Shown in pieces: positions 23,090 to 33,255 of a stretch of 64,000 nt of DNA. The notes beneath the pieces are model-generated. The model was not told where the DNA came from. It did no database searches and saw only the letters and a list, made by a program, of their open reading frames with translations. A program made the translations under genes and the position numbers. This stretch comes from Kalmusia sp. IMI 367209. Lineage: Eukaryota; Ascomycota; Dothideomycetes; Pleosporales; Didymosphaeriaceae. Position 1 is the first letter of the stretch, and each line of letters begins with the position of its first letter. The stretch covers positions 1,240,001 to 1,304,000 of the forward strand of contig JAPEUQ010000004.1 of NCBI GenBank assembly GCA_027946365.1, given 5' to 3'.

Positions 23090-25054
23090 ATGAAGTTTTC
23101 CGCTTCGGTTGTAGCCGCCCTCGCAGCGGCGCCCCTCGTCGCTGCGGCGCCAGCCCCATACCCGCACCTCGAGAAGAAATGGGTCGTAAGTTCTTATCCT
23201 TTGTTCCCGAGTATTTGTGTACTGGCATGCTGACGCTCGCGTACAGGACACAAATGGCGGCTTCTCCGGCTCCAAGATGCCCGCACACTTTGTCACAAAC
23301 TTTCGCAAGATTGCCCGCGAGAAGGTCAACCGCAAGCGCCAGCTTGACCAGCTCCTCGGCCAATTGACCGGTGGAGCTGGCGGAGCTGGCGGCGCCGGCG
23401 GCGCTGCTGGTGGCGATTTGCTAGCTGGCATCCTAGGCGGCGCAGGCGGCAATGCTGCTGGAGGCGCTGCTGGTGGTACTGCCGCTGGAGGTGCCGCTGG
23501 AGGTGCCGCTGGAGCTGGCGGCGTTGGCGATCTTCTCAGTGGCCTTCTCGGCGGTAACGCAGCAGGAGGCAACGCGGCTGCCGGCGCTGCTGGAGGTGCT
23601 TCAACCCCTGCAGCAGCAGCCGCAGGTGCACAATCTACTACCGCAGCAGCGGGCGCGGCCGCAGGCAAAGGAAAGGGTACAGGCAAGGGCAAGGGCAAGG
23701 GCAAGGGAGCTGGTACTGCTGCTGCCGGTGTCACAGGCGCAAACAATGGAACTGCGACTGCTGGCACGGCACAGACAACTGGTACCGCTACGGGCAAGGG
23801 GACGGGCAAGGGCGGCAAGGGCAAGGGTGCTGCTAAGGGTACGGGCGCGGCTGGCGCTGGAACTGGGACTGGAACTGGAACCGGAACTGGCGCGGGAGCA
23901 GTAGGCACTGGGACAGCTGGCACAGGGTCGACTACAGGCCAAACTGGCACGGGCAATACCGGTGAGTTGACTGTTTGTCAAGCGAGATAGAGAAGTCACT
24001 GACGAGGCGGTAGGCACTCAAGGGACTACAGGCACACAAGGAACTGCAGGTACTCAAGGTACTCAAGGTACTCAAGGTACTCAAGGTACCCAAGGTACTC
24101 AAGGCACAGGTGCGCAGACCGGCACTGGCCAGACTGGAACAAATACTGGTAAGCTACATATATAGAATGGGTATTCAGAGAGTATACTTATCATATCAGG
24201 CACTACAGGCACCCAAGGTACTCAAGGTACCCAAGGAACCCAAGGAACGGGCGCCCAAACTGGCACAGGACTAACCGGCACGAACACTGGTATGTTTTTC
24301 TTGTTTGGATATAAGCATCTCACTAATGCACGTGAAGGTACCCAAGGTACCCAGGGTACTCAGGGAACTCAAGGTACTCAAGGTACTCAAGGCACTCAGG
24401 GTACACAAGGTACTGGATCTCAGACTGGCACTGGCCAAACTGGAACAAACACTGGTAAATGAGATGCTCACTAAGCATGCTTAGAAGTCCTGCTAACGAG
24501 TCATAAGGTACTCAAGGAACCCAAGGTACTCAAGGTACCGGTGCCCAGACGGGTACTGGTCTGACTGGCACGAACACCGGTATGTTTCTTCATATCAGAT
24601 AAGATCTCGAGATCGGGAATTAAACTAACAACTGCAAAGGCTCTCAAGGCACTCAGGGCACTCAGGGCACTCAGGGAACTCAGGGAACTCAGGGAACCGG
24701 TGCTCAGACAGGTACAGGGCAGACTGGAATCAATACTGGTACGTTGCCATATAGAATAAAGCCAAAGCGTTTCACTGACGTCAAACAGGTACACAAGGCA
24801 CACAGGGAATTCAAGGTACCGGCACGGGCTCCACCACAGGCTCCACCACAGGCTCTACCACCGGCTCTACCACCGGTGGATCTACTGCCGCAAACGGCGG
24901 TTCAGCTGCGGGTGTAGGTACTGGCACTGGATCAACCACAGGATCGCAGCAAGGCACCGGTGCTCAACTAGGTGCGGGTGCCCAGGGGCAGACTGGAGCC
25001 GGCGCCGCGTCTGACTCGGATGACTCGGATGACTCAGATGACTCAGATGACTAG
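23090..25054 (+). CDS. Secreted Gly/Thr-rich repeat protein with tandem exon cassettes
   Basis: Exons are 23090-23185, 23247-23961, 24014-24148, 24200-24289, 24338-24454, 24508-24579, 24640-24738 and 24789-25054, giving 529 aa. A signal peptide (MKFSASVVAALAAAPLVAAA) leads, with a possible Kex2 site at NRKR just before QLDQLLGQLTGG. Then come a Gly/Ala-rich block, a GKGKG-type Lys/Gly block, and five internal exons made of (GTQ)n repeats, each ending in TG.QTGTG[Q/L]TG.NTG. The last exon has GSTT repeats and a tail of SDDSDDSDD. Every intron from 23962 on is phase 1, so each cassette is a multiple of three. I recognise no domain; a cell-wall or extracellular structural role is an inference from composition. 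Few residues could be modified except Thr/Ser (O-glycans). Confidence 0.88.
24014..24738 (+). repeat. Tandem exon-intron cassette array
   Basis: Five exons (135, 90, 117, 72 and 99 nt) separated by four introns of 51, 48, 53 and 60 nt. Each exon starts G(T/S)QG, runs through GTQ units of 9 nt (consensus GGTACTCAA) and closes with the same 14-16 residue segment. The residue after TGTG alternates Q, L, Q, L, Q, and both introns after L-type exons begin GTATGTTT. The unit of duplication therefore looks like two exons plus their introns. Confidence 0.85.
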
Positions 25055-25647
25055 TGAGCTACTTTCCACCCAAGAATATTCATGAGTGTTCTGGAAGTGT
25101 CGGTGTTATGACAAAGTACTTAAAGCTTGGTTTGTATTCTCATGTGGATTGGATGTAAATTCGTATTTTAGGTATATACATAATTGGTTTTCTGGATGTC
25201 ATTTAGAGATCACGTGCTTACTTGTGGTTGGCTTAATATTTGTTCGCTTGCAATGTGACTGCATGTAATCATTAACGTTATGTCTTCTATGGCGCGTCGA
25301 TATATTCATGGTTATCACACTAGTTGGTACTTCTATTCGTAGAAGCTGCCAAGTCCCGTTAGTAATAACTGCCCTATACAACTTATCAAACCTTCTCACG
25401 TTGCATTTTACACCGGCCAGCCATTACGGTGAGCTTATCGCTAATACAGTCTGTGAGATCTATTACTGTTCCACCGCTTGGGGCGCGTGGCCAGATAACA
25501 TTAACACCTATTACAGCCTTCATAATGGTGGCTGCTTGACTAACACCAAACTCCATGTTATTTCAAAGCAATGTATATGTAATGAAGATTATATGACTAT
25601 GTAGTTTAATGTATATGAATCTGTAGTTTAAGAGGGAGAGAAGCGGT
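25055..25647. other. Convergent intergenic region
   Basis: AT-rich 3' flanks of the repeat-rich gene (plus) and the NLR gene (minus). A 98-codon plus ORF (25308-25604) has no recognisable features. Nothing else is seen. Confidence 0.4.
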
Positions 25648-28600
25648 TTAGAAGGTTCTATCTAATGTTGCAAAGCAAAATTTCATGATGAGAACTCTTC
25701 CAGAGAGGTAACTTAAAGCAACCATGTCCATATAGACAGCAAAGCGGTCTGTTCGGTACTCAGAAGGAAGCCAAAGGAGGCGCTTGTTTTTGTACAATAC
25801 CCATTCACCCCGGACGGAAAGAGGACACGTATATCGTAAGATACTCGTGCCTCTATTAGTGGGGAAAGATGTCGGTAAAATGAAATATTCCCGGTCCGTC
25901 AGGAGAAATCTACCATCGATAGAGAAAGTTAAGGTTTGGACGATAAATCCAGAACAAAATGTCTTCTGCAGCGTTCCCGAGCTTACGTCCCACACCTTAA
26001 TTCTCTTGTCTATTGATGCCGACGCCAACATCGTGTTGTCTGGTGAGAAGACTACGGTCTTAACGTGGTCTCCATGGCCCTTAAGCGTCCTCATTAACGA
26101 GCCTGAGTCTATGTCCCATGGATCGATAGTGTCCCACAGCTTAACTGTCATGTCCGCTGATGCCGATGCCAGCATCTTACCATTTGGCGAGAAGGCCACA
26201 GCTTTGACTGCGGCTGTATGACCCCCAAGCGTCCGCAGCAATGAGCTCGAGCCTACGTTCCGTGGCTTAACCGCCCACAGCTTGACTGTCATGTCCGCTG
26301 ATGCCGACGCCAGCGTCTTATCATCTGGTGAGAAGGTTACAGCCTGAACCTCGCTTGTATGCCCCTTAAGCGTCTGTAGTACTTTGCCCTTGTCTGTGTT
26401 CCATAGCTTGACTGTCTTGTCTCCTGATGCTGAGGCCAGCGTCTTGCCATCTAGCGAGAAGGCTATAGAGGTTACCCATTCGCTATGGCCCTCAAGTGTC
26501 TGCGGCACTGCGCCTGAACCTGCGTCGCATAGCCTGACTGCATCCCACAGCTTAATTGTCATGTCCCCTGATGCTGACGCTAGCGTCTTACCATCTGGTG
26601 AGAAGGCTACAGCCCCAATGTTGGCTATATGACCCTTGAGCGTCTGCAGCACCGCGCCTGAGTCCGTATCCCACAACTCGACCGTTCTCTTTCCTGATAT
26701 CAATGCTAACGCTAGCGTCTTGCCATCTGGCGAGAAGGCCATGGTGCTGACCTGGACTTTACAGCCCTTAAGCTTCTGCAGCACTACGCCCGAGCCTGTG
26801 TCACACAGCATAACTCTTTTGTTTACATCAGCTAACGCCAACGTCTTGCCACCCTCTAAGAAGGCTAAAGCCCTAACGTCATTCGTCTGAAACTCTTTCG
26901 TATGGCAATTAAATGTCCCCAGCAACGCGCCTGAGTCTATGTTCCATAGCTTGACTGTATCGTTCGCTGATGCCGATGCTAGCGTCTTCCTATTTGGTGA
27001 GAAGGCTACGGTGTTAACACAGCCTCCATGACCTTGAAGTGTCAATAGCACTGCGCCTGATTCTACGTTCCATAGCTTAATTGTCGCGTCCCCTGATGCC
27101 GACGCTAGTGTCTTGCCGTCCTGCGAGAAGGCTACGGCGCTAACCCAGAGCCTATGGCCCTCAAGTTTCCGTAGTACCGCGAGTGAGTCCGTGTCCCATA
27201 GCCTTACCATCGTGTCTAATGATGCCGACGCCAGTGTCTTGCCATCCTGTGAGAAGGCTAGAGCCTGAATCTTGCCCATATGACCCTCAAGCGTCTGTAG
27301 CATTACGCCTGAGCCTGCATCCCATAGCTTGATCGTCTTGACCGGCTCTTCCGTATCTTTCGTCTTGACCGTTGATGCTGACGCTAGCGTCTTGCCATCC
27401 TGTGAGAAGGCTATAGCCGTAACCTCGCCCATATGACCTTCAAGCGTCTGTAGCATCGCCTTCCATTCTTCTTCCACCCTTGGCAGTGTTAGAATCCATT
27501 TGGGTATGTCTCTAAATTGCATTCGAATTATGCTTGTCGTAGGTGCGAACATGAGGCCACTGTACGTCTGATGGGGTGCTAGCTCAATAGCTGCCCGGTT
27601 ATATAGGACAAACCGCTTTGCATCGTGGATGAAACTTGAAATGGAGGGGCAGTTATTTGACTAGCGCTCTGTTAGTAAGCTACACTCTCCCTTAAATACT
27701 ATACTAACAGATATAAACATCTCTAAAGATGTGATAGCATGCACTCCCTCCGAGACTTTACCCATCCATCCAAGTGCCTCGAGCCAGTGAAGAAAGTGGG
27801 TTTGCAAGAATTTATGAACTTTGTCGTTATCGCTAGGTTGGATGCCACTCTTTTGAATATGCTGTATCCAGTATAGGCATGCGTATTGGAGCTCAGCAGG
27901 AAGGTGTTGTTTTACTTCAGTCTTTACCTCAGCCACTAGTGTACCGGGGGATTTGAAGCAACAAATATCTTGCTTTAGAGACTCTGACATGAGCTTGATA
28001 CAATTACCTGCCAAGCTTTGATGTGCTTGCTTCCCGTCTACCCAGAAATTGGCATCGCTGCATCGCTCTCTGTCGAGGAGGAAGTCGCGAAACGAGGGGT
28101 GATGAAGACGGATTGGGCGGCTGTTTTCTTCTTCATGTATATCTTTTTCTTCTTCATGTATATCCAGGATTGCATGAAGATTCCTCAGTCTGTGGGCCAT
28201 TTCTTGTTTCGAAATGCAGATTAGTCTGCCTAAAGCTTTGCTGGAAAGGATAGAGAGCAACACAACAATACTTCCAAGCACCTCTCGAATCTTACCGCAA
28301 TGACGGGATTTTTCTTGTGCAGTGCATTTTGGACGAACTGTGTGTTGGAGAACTTTAATGTATAGCTGGTTGAGGTTCGCTTCCGGGCTACTGTCGACAT
28401 CGATATTGCTCTTACCAACAAGCGCGCATAGTCGTTCTTGCGCGTCGCCTTCCTGGATGAATAGGCAGGCAGTTGAGGCCCAGATAAAGAGACCACTTGC
28501 TCTACGGACAAGACTTTTGATAGCCTCTTCGCCTGGCCATTGTATATCAAGACACTCATCCTCGCCAAGGCGGCAAAGTTTCGTTTTTAGGAAAAGAGCG

Positions 28601-29499
28601 ATATCGTGGTCAACAATTTTCGATGATATGTTCTGTAGTGCAAAATTCCTACATTCTGCGTCTGACACCTTGCCCAACTCCTTTCGAATGGGCATCTCGG
28701 ACCTACTCGTTAAAAACACACGTAGCCGCACCTTCTGTAGCGAACGAACTTCAAGTATTAGTTGTACGATGGTCCGGATCTTATTCGCATTATCGCATTC
28801 GTCAAGTGCGTCAATCACTAGAGTATACGAGGGCTTAAGGTTGCTACCGTTCAATTTTGATAGTGGACCGATAATGAGGTGGCGCCACTGGTCGCGAAGT
28901 GTGTGGGTGGCAAAACCGCTTCTGATTGCGTCACAGATATGCTGGCGAGACGCTGGAAGAGTGTGCGCAAGCTGCCATGCAATGCTTGTAACGAAATTGC
29001 CCGCGTGGTTAATGTCGCCGTCATCCCGCGAGAAGAAGAAGCTAGCTGCAAGGCAGCCCTTCTCATAGTACTTGCGAGCGACCGTGCGCGCGACTGTCGA
29101 CTTGCCCGTGCCAGCCATACCGCTCAGCCAGCAGATACATTGCGCGTCTTGTGCACCCGCCCATTGATATATCTCTTGTAACAGGTCGACTCGGGTATCG
29201 ACCAGGCAAGGCTCATCGTGCTCTCGCCGGTACGCGTTGAACTGCGCAGCCTCGGCGTTGGGCAAATCATTAAGAATCTGATCTAGGTCTAGATGGCAAG
29301 TTAGTTTATAATCTAGGAGGGACGTGCACTGGTGCAATACACCATGAATCTATCCAACATTAGTTAAACTGTTGCAAGGCGGGGTCAGACTCTGTCGCAA
29401 CTTACTCGGCAGAGAATGGAACGTATTGTGAAGCGTGCCGTAGTTATTGCCGACCTGAACGCCGGAATTCGAATGATCAAATGACGTGGAGGATGCCAT
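25648..29499 (-). CDS. NLR-type STAND protein: short N-terminal motif, NACHT, WD40 repeats
   Basis: Exons are 29406-29499, 27709-29288 and 25648-27660, 1228 aa. The first exon encodes 31 residues with GVQVGNNYGTLHNTF, resembling the short amyloid-type motifs at the N-terminus of fungal NLRs. The NACHT domain follows: Walker A GMAGTGKST (about 88-96), FFFSRDDGD, Walker B TLVIDALDECD, FLTSRSE. A winged-helix/superstructure region ends with LAPHQTYSGLMFAPTTSI across the second intron. Then 11-12 WD40 repeats of the GH..VAFSPDGKTLASAS..KLWD type (about 627-1140) and a conserved C-terminal EWVLYKNKRLLWLP. Such proteins sense ligands with the repeats and trigger regulated cell death (heterokaryon incompatibility or defence). 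The 117-nt first intron has ACTAAC before CATCTAG. No stops or frame breaks: probably functional. Confidence 0.92.
25900..27480 (-). repeat. WD40-encoding DNA repeats in the NLR
   Basis: About 11-12 repeat units of roughly 126-150 nt, recognisable at DNA level by recurring segments such as AGCGTCTTGCCATC and GAGAAGGCTA (plus-strand orientation). Units differ by many substitutions and by insertions (for example a longer blade near 27340 and another near 26520), so this is not a freshly homogenised array of the HET-E/HET-D kind. Confidence 0.8.
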
Positions 29500-29741
29500 G
29501 AGTGCAGCAATATGCGACAGCGTCCACAGTGAGTGAAGCGCCAGCAGTTGGTAAGAGCTGAGTCTCGAGGTCACGTACATACTAAAAATACTTATTTGGA
29601 TGCCTTGATGGCAGCCTGCTCTCAGCCTTACGCCTGGCGGTTACGTACAGTCGGTATTCGTTAGCTACGTAGGGTCATTTTACGCTAGCCAGAAGTAGAA
29701 GTCGTTTAGACTAGAAATACCGGCCGAGATAGCAGTCTTGG

Positions 29742-30605
29742 ATGAACATGTGCGCGATAGCAGGCGAGAAAACATGTAATTTCTGGATCGATGCGCTGTG
29801 TATTAATCAAAAAGAGGAAGGGGAGAAGACTACTCAAATTCCTTTAATGCGTCATATTTATACCATGTCTTATTTGGTAACAATCTATCTCGGGCGAGGA
29901 ATGAATGGGAGCGACAAAATTCCGTCTCTACTCGATCGCATAGATCGCACATATGATCTGTGCAAGGAAGCTGGGTTTTAAGAGCCCATCACTCGAGCTG
30001 TCTTACCTCTAGACAAGTACGAATTTTTCGAGTTGCTAGGTTCTGATGATATGATGTGGAAATATTATCGTCTCTTGCTCTTCCGTGCTTGGTTCACACG
30101 CTTTTGGGTCAGTATCCAAACGGAGATGACCATGGAACAATCATCTGGAGGACCATGCTGTGCAATTATGCGAAGGATTCGGCCGCACAGGCTCCAACTA
30201 TTTACGTGGAATACTATAGGTCTTTTCTGTAGATAGCCAAGGCGCTCGATCCTGGATGGCATAAGCCGCAAAGTTCCTATCTTGACTTTAGGCTTCGATG
30301 AAATCGTGCAACAGGATCCGCGCGATTTATTAGCGAGAGCACGTGTCGTATTACAACAAATGAAAGGACTTTGCTCCTCAGAACGACGCGGCAAAACGGT
30401 ACTTGGCTACGTGGGTCAATTCTGTCTGGATGCCCAACTTGGCGATTGTATTTGTCTACCTTTGGGATCTGCAGTGCCGTTTGTTATACGTCTGGTCTTG
30501 AACAACACATATAAATTGATTGGCGAATGCTATGTCCACGGGATCATGCAAGGAGAAGCATTCAACATTTCCAAGAGTGGTGTTGAAGACCTTCACTTTG
30601 CATGA
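29742..30605 (+). pseudogene. Decayed HET-domain (heterokaryon incompatibility) gene
   Basis: Fragments of one HET-family protein lie in order. FWIDALCINQKEEGEKTTQIP is the core HET motif (29775 on). Then comes an in-frame TAA at 29979-29981, after which the same frame continues to FRAWFTRFW. A frame change near 30108-30115 leads to TIIWRTMLCNYAKDSAAQ in another frame. A further shift and stops near 30230-30290 lead to the C-terminal part LIGECYVHGIMQGEAF, ending at 30605. No start codon or N-terminal HET segment is visible upstream. HET proteins trigger cell death in non-self recognition; this copy cannot be translated as one protein. It sits head-to-head with the NLR, about 240 bp away. Confidence 0.82.
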
Positions 30606-33255
30606 TGTAGATCTATCAATGAGGAATTTAATTGGGGCACTGCAGGTTATGAATAGATGAGTATCAAGTGACATTATGGAAAGGCAGCTTTTTGAAATAG
30701 TAATTCTGTATTAGGTGTTCTGCCACGTCTCGTCAGGGTGTGCTCTCCTAAATTTGACTAAGACTTCGAGGAGGCTGCTCATGAGAACGAAGTTTCCTAA
30801 GCACGACCTTCAGCGTTGGTAGGATAGGCTGCTGTTTCTTGTGTTTTCCGGTAGTGAGTTATCAATGTCTCTAACAACGCACATGAAATCTGCGTGTGCA
30901 CAAAACTTCAGATTTATTCTCGTCACATATAAATAGAAGTCAGGGAATCAGCAAGAAAAAAAATCAACGCATACGTGTAACTAAGTACACTATAGACTGG
31001 ACTTCTGCGGCTTCATGCACATGTTAACTTCAAGAACTGTGACTCTACTGCTTTCAACGTCCTGAGGGAAAATTCAAAACTGATCAAACCTTGATCTCGG
31101 TGACGGTAACATGTGCTCCAGAATTCTTCGCAAGAACCTCGAAAGCTTCCGATGGCGTAGTCGGAGGCAGAGCCCTCGACGCCGGTAGAGGCGGAATATC
31201 CACTGCGTCCAAGTAATCTACCGTGCTCGTCTTTAGCTCCTGCGTTGAAATCATTCCGCTGCCCATCCAAGCCAAGATATCTAGTTCATCCTCGTGACCA
31301 AATGAGGAATAATCAAATTCCTCGAAACGGGGGTGCTCGAGTGTTGCTCTTCAATGAACTGCAGAATCCGGCCAGTACCCTAGCATGCGCCCGTTTGTGG
31401 TACGTTTGGGCCAATTATTACACTAGATGAGTTAGTGGTTAAATCAGGGTTCATGAATAAGAACAGTAATATAAATCAATTTGTAAAAATTAATCTCCTA
31501 TATCAAGGGCTAGGATAAATGTGATTGAGCTCTTCCTTGTGTTGGTAAAGCGACTTTGGATCTCGTCCCCTATTCAGCGATCCGAGTTACTCTTCGCCCC
31601 AAAATTTAATTTCTTGACGATCATGATTAATCCAAGGCTAGCATACGCGTTCTCTATAATTATACAGGCAGAACTTAGGGATATTACACATGTGTATGAC
31701 GTCTACTGAGGGACCACCTCTCTCATTATATGTCTCAACTTTCATCTTAGTATCATGCACTGTGACTTGTTTTAGAAACATACGTTGATGAAAATCCCCC
31801 GTTACTAACAAATTTGAATTAGAAGGTGAGGCTGACTGATGCTGGAATCAAAATTTAGCTTAGGATCACACATCATGTACGCACCCGGTCTAATCCGGTG
31901 ATGTTGTACAGGTCGACTGTGCAAGGGGATAAGCCATTATAGGTTACAGGTAGAGCGGAGGTCATATGTCTTGTGTTCGAAGTACTACGAGAAACTCATT
32001 AAAGCTCAATGATACCATCTGTGAAAGTACGCAAAGGAGTTCGTGATGGCAACAGGTGCTTATCATGGCATATGGGGGAGACACAACCAGGTTTGATTAA
32101 AGAAGATCTGGCGAATTCGCTTATCTAATTGTATAAATTACCAAAAGGGCGCTGCACCAAGTTACAATGCATACGCGTCATCTCATTCTAACTAGTTCGA
32201 CAGTATGTTCGTGATAGCTCATTAGCAACTCTCATCCGACTCTATTCTTCAAGACAACATCTATCTTCCGGTGCAAAGCCGGTCAAGCTACTGTCGGACG
32301 GATACTCATAGCTCTCGTCTTGCACTGCAAAAGCATGTGCTGTTTCGATCATAGTCTACTGTACGACCCTAGGGCGAAGGCTCTCCAGTAGTGATCTACT
32401 AGCTCTATTTTTGGCCCTGTCGCTTTGAACCCAACCACTATCTGATAGTATTTGATGCTATCACGAGAATTATAGTCTTTGACCTTCTAATGGCGGTAGA
32501 AGATAAGAGCATAGGAAAAGGCAAGAGGAAGACACACAGAAGGTACGAGGTAACCAGTTGAGGGGTATTGTGAGAAACAGGTAAAAATGGCCCTCGTCTT
32601 GCTTCTTTCGCACGTTATCGATGCCATTAAACAGAATAGAGTGATTGACGATTTCTACCCAAAACACTAAAAGTTTTCATTCTTTATATTTTCTGTGAAT
32701 CACCTAATCTAGAATTTTCCACATAGACTTGTAAGTACACACTGAAATATACAAAGAACAGAGCCATAAAGTAATATTTTCTTGATTCGCTGTCTAAGGT
32801 ACGATCAAACTCGGTGCCTTCACTATCGCCTTCAGTCAATCGGGATGCAAACTTCGCCGACTACGCTATTACTTTCTACTTGGGAGAGTCGGTAATTGAA
32901 CCATCCGCTTCTCACTTCTCTCTACATAAAGTGCTCTACACCCACTTGAATCTGTCGCTCTAAATTCCACAAACACGACCTGAAAAACTGACAATGGCAC
33001 AACACACGCGTGGAAGTACGCCGAATACCCCTTGCTCTCTGGTCGTACCAGAAGAAGTCGAGGCGTTGATAGTCCCAGAGGATGCAGGAACAGCGCCCAG
33101 TGACAAAGCTTCGACAACGGCATCAACCTCTGAATCAGTGAGGTCCACTTCTGATTCTCTAGTACCGAAGGAATCTAGCGAAAACCCACAACGAGAAAAT
33201 GCCAAATGAAAACGAGGACTGAAAGGTGAGATGATACATCGTGGATAATTTAGAA
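30606..33255. other. Gene-poor accessory stretch, 2.65 kb
   Basis: Moderately AT-rich with short ORFs only. Apart from the fragment at 31079-31318 I recognise nothing. An 71-codon plus ORF at 32994-33209 (Ser/Thr/Glu-rich) lies just before the next gene and may be an upstream coding exon of it, but I find no splice pair that I trust. Confidence 0.45.
31079..31318 (-). pseudogene. Possible orphan 3' gene fragment
   Basis: A minus-strand reading of about 80 codons ending at the TGA near 31085 has protein-like composition: FEEFDYSSFGHEDELDILAW, then ELKTSTVDYLDAVDIPPLP and a final VTVTEIKV. It has no start and no upstream ORF, and stops precede it in the same frame. It looks like the C-terminus of a lost or truncated enzyme. 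I do not recognise the family. Confidence 0.3.

Noticed and set aside
23006..23956. 316-codon Pro/Ala/Val-rich ORF on the minus strand
   Set aside because: It is the exact antisense of the Gly/Ala/Thr-rich coding exon; its composition follows from the repeats, and it lacks its own promoter or splice logic.
25784..26890. Plus-strand ORFs of 82-145 codons with similar sequences
   Set aside because: They are antisense shadows of the WD40 repeats of the NLR; their mutual similarity comes from the repeats.
28322..29068. 248-codon plus ORF
   Set aside because: Antisense to the NACHT domain, no independent features.
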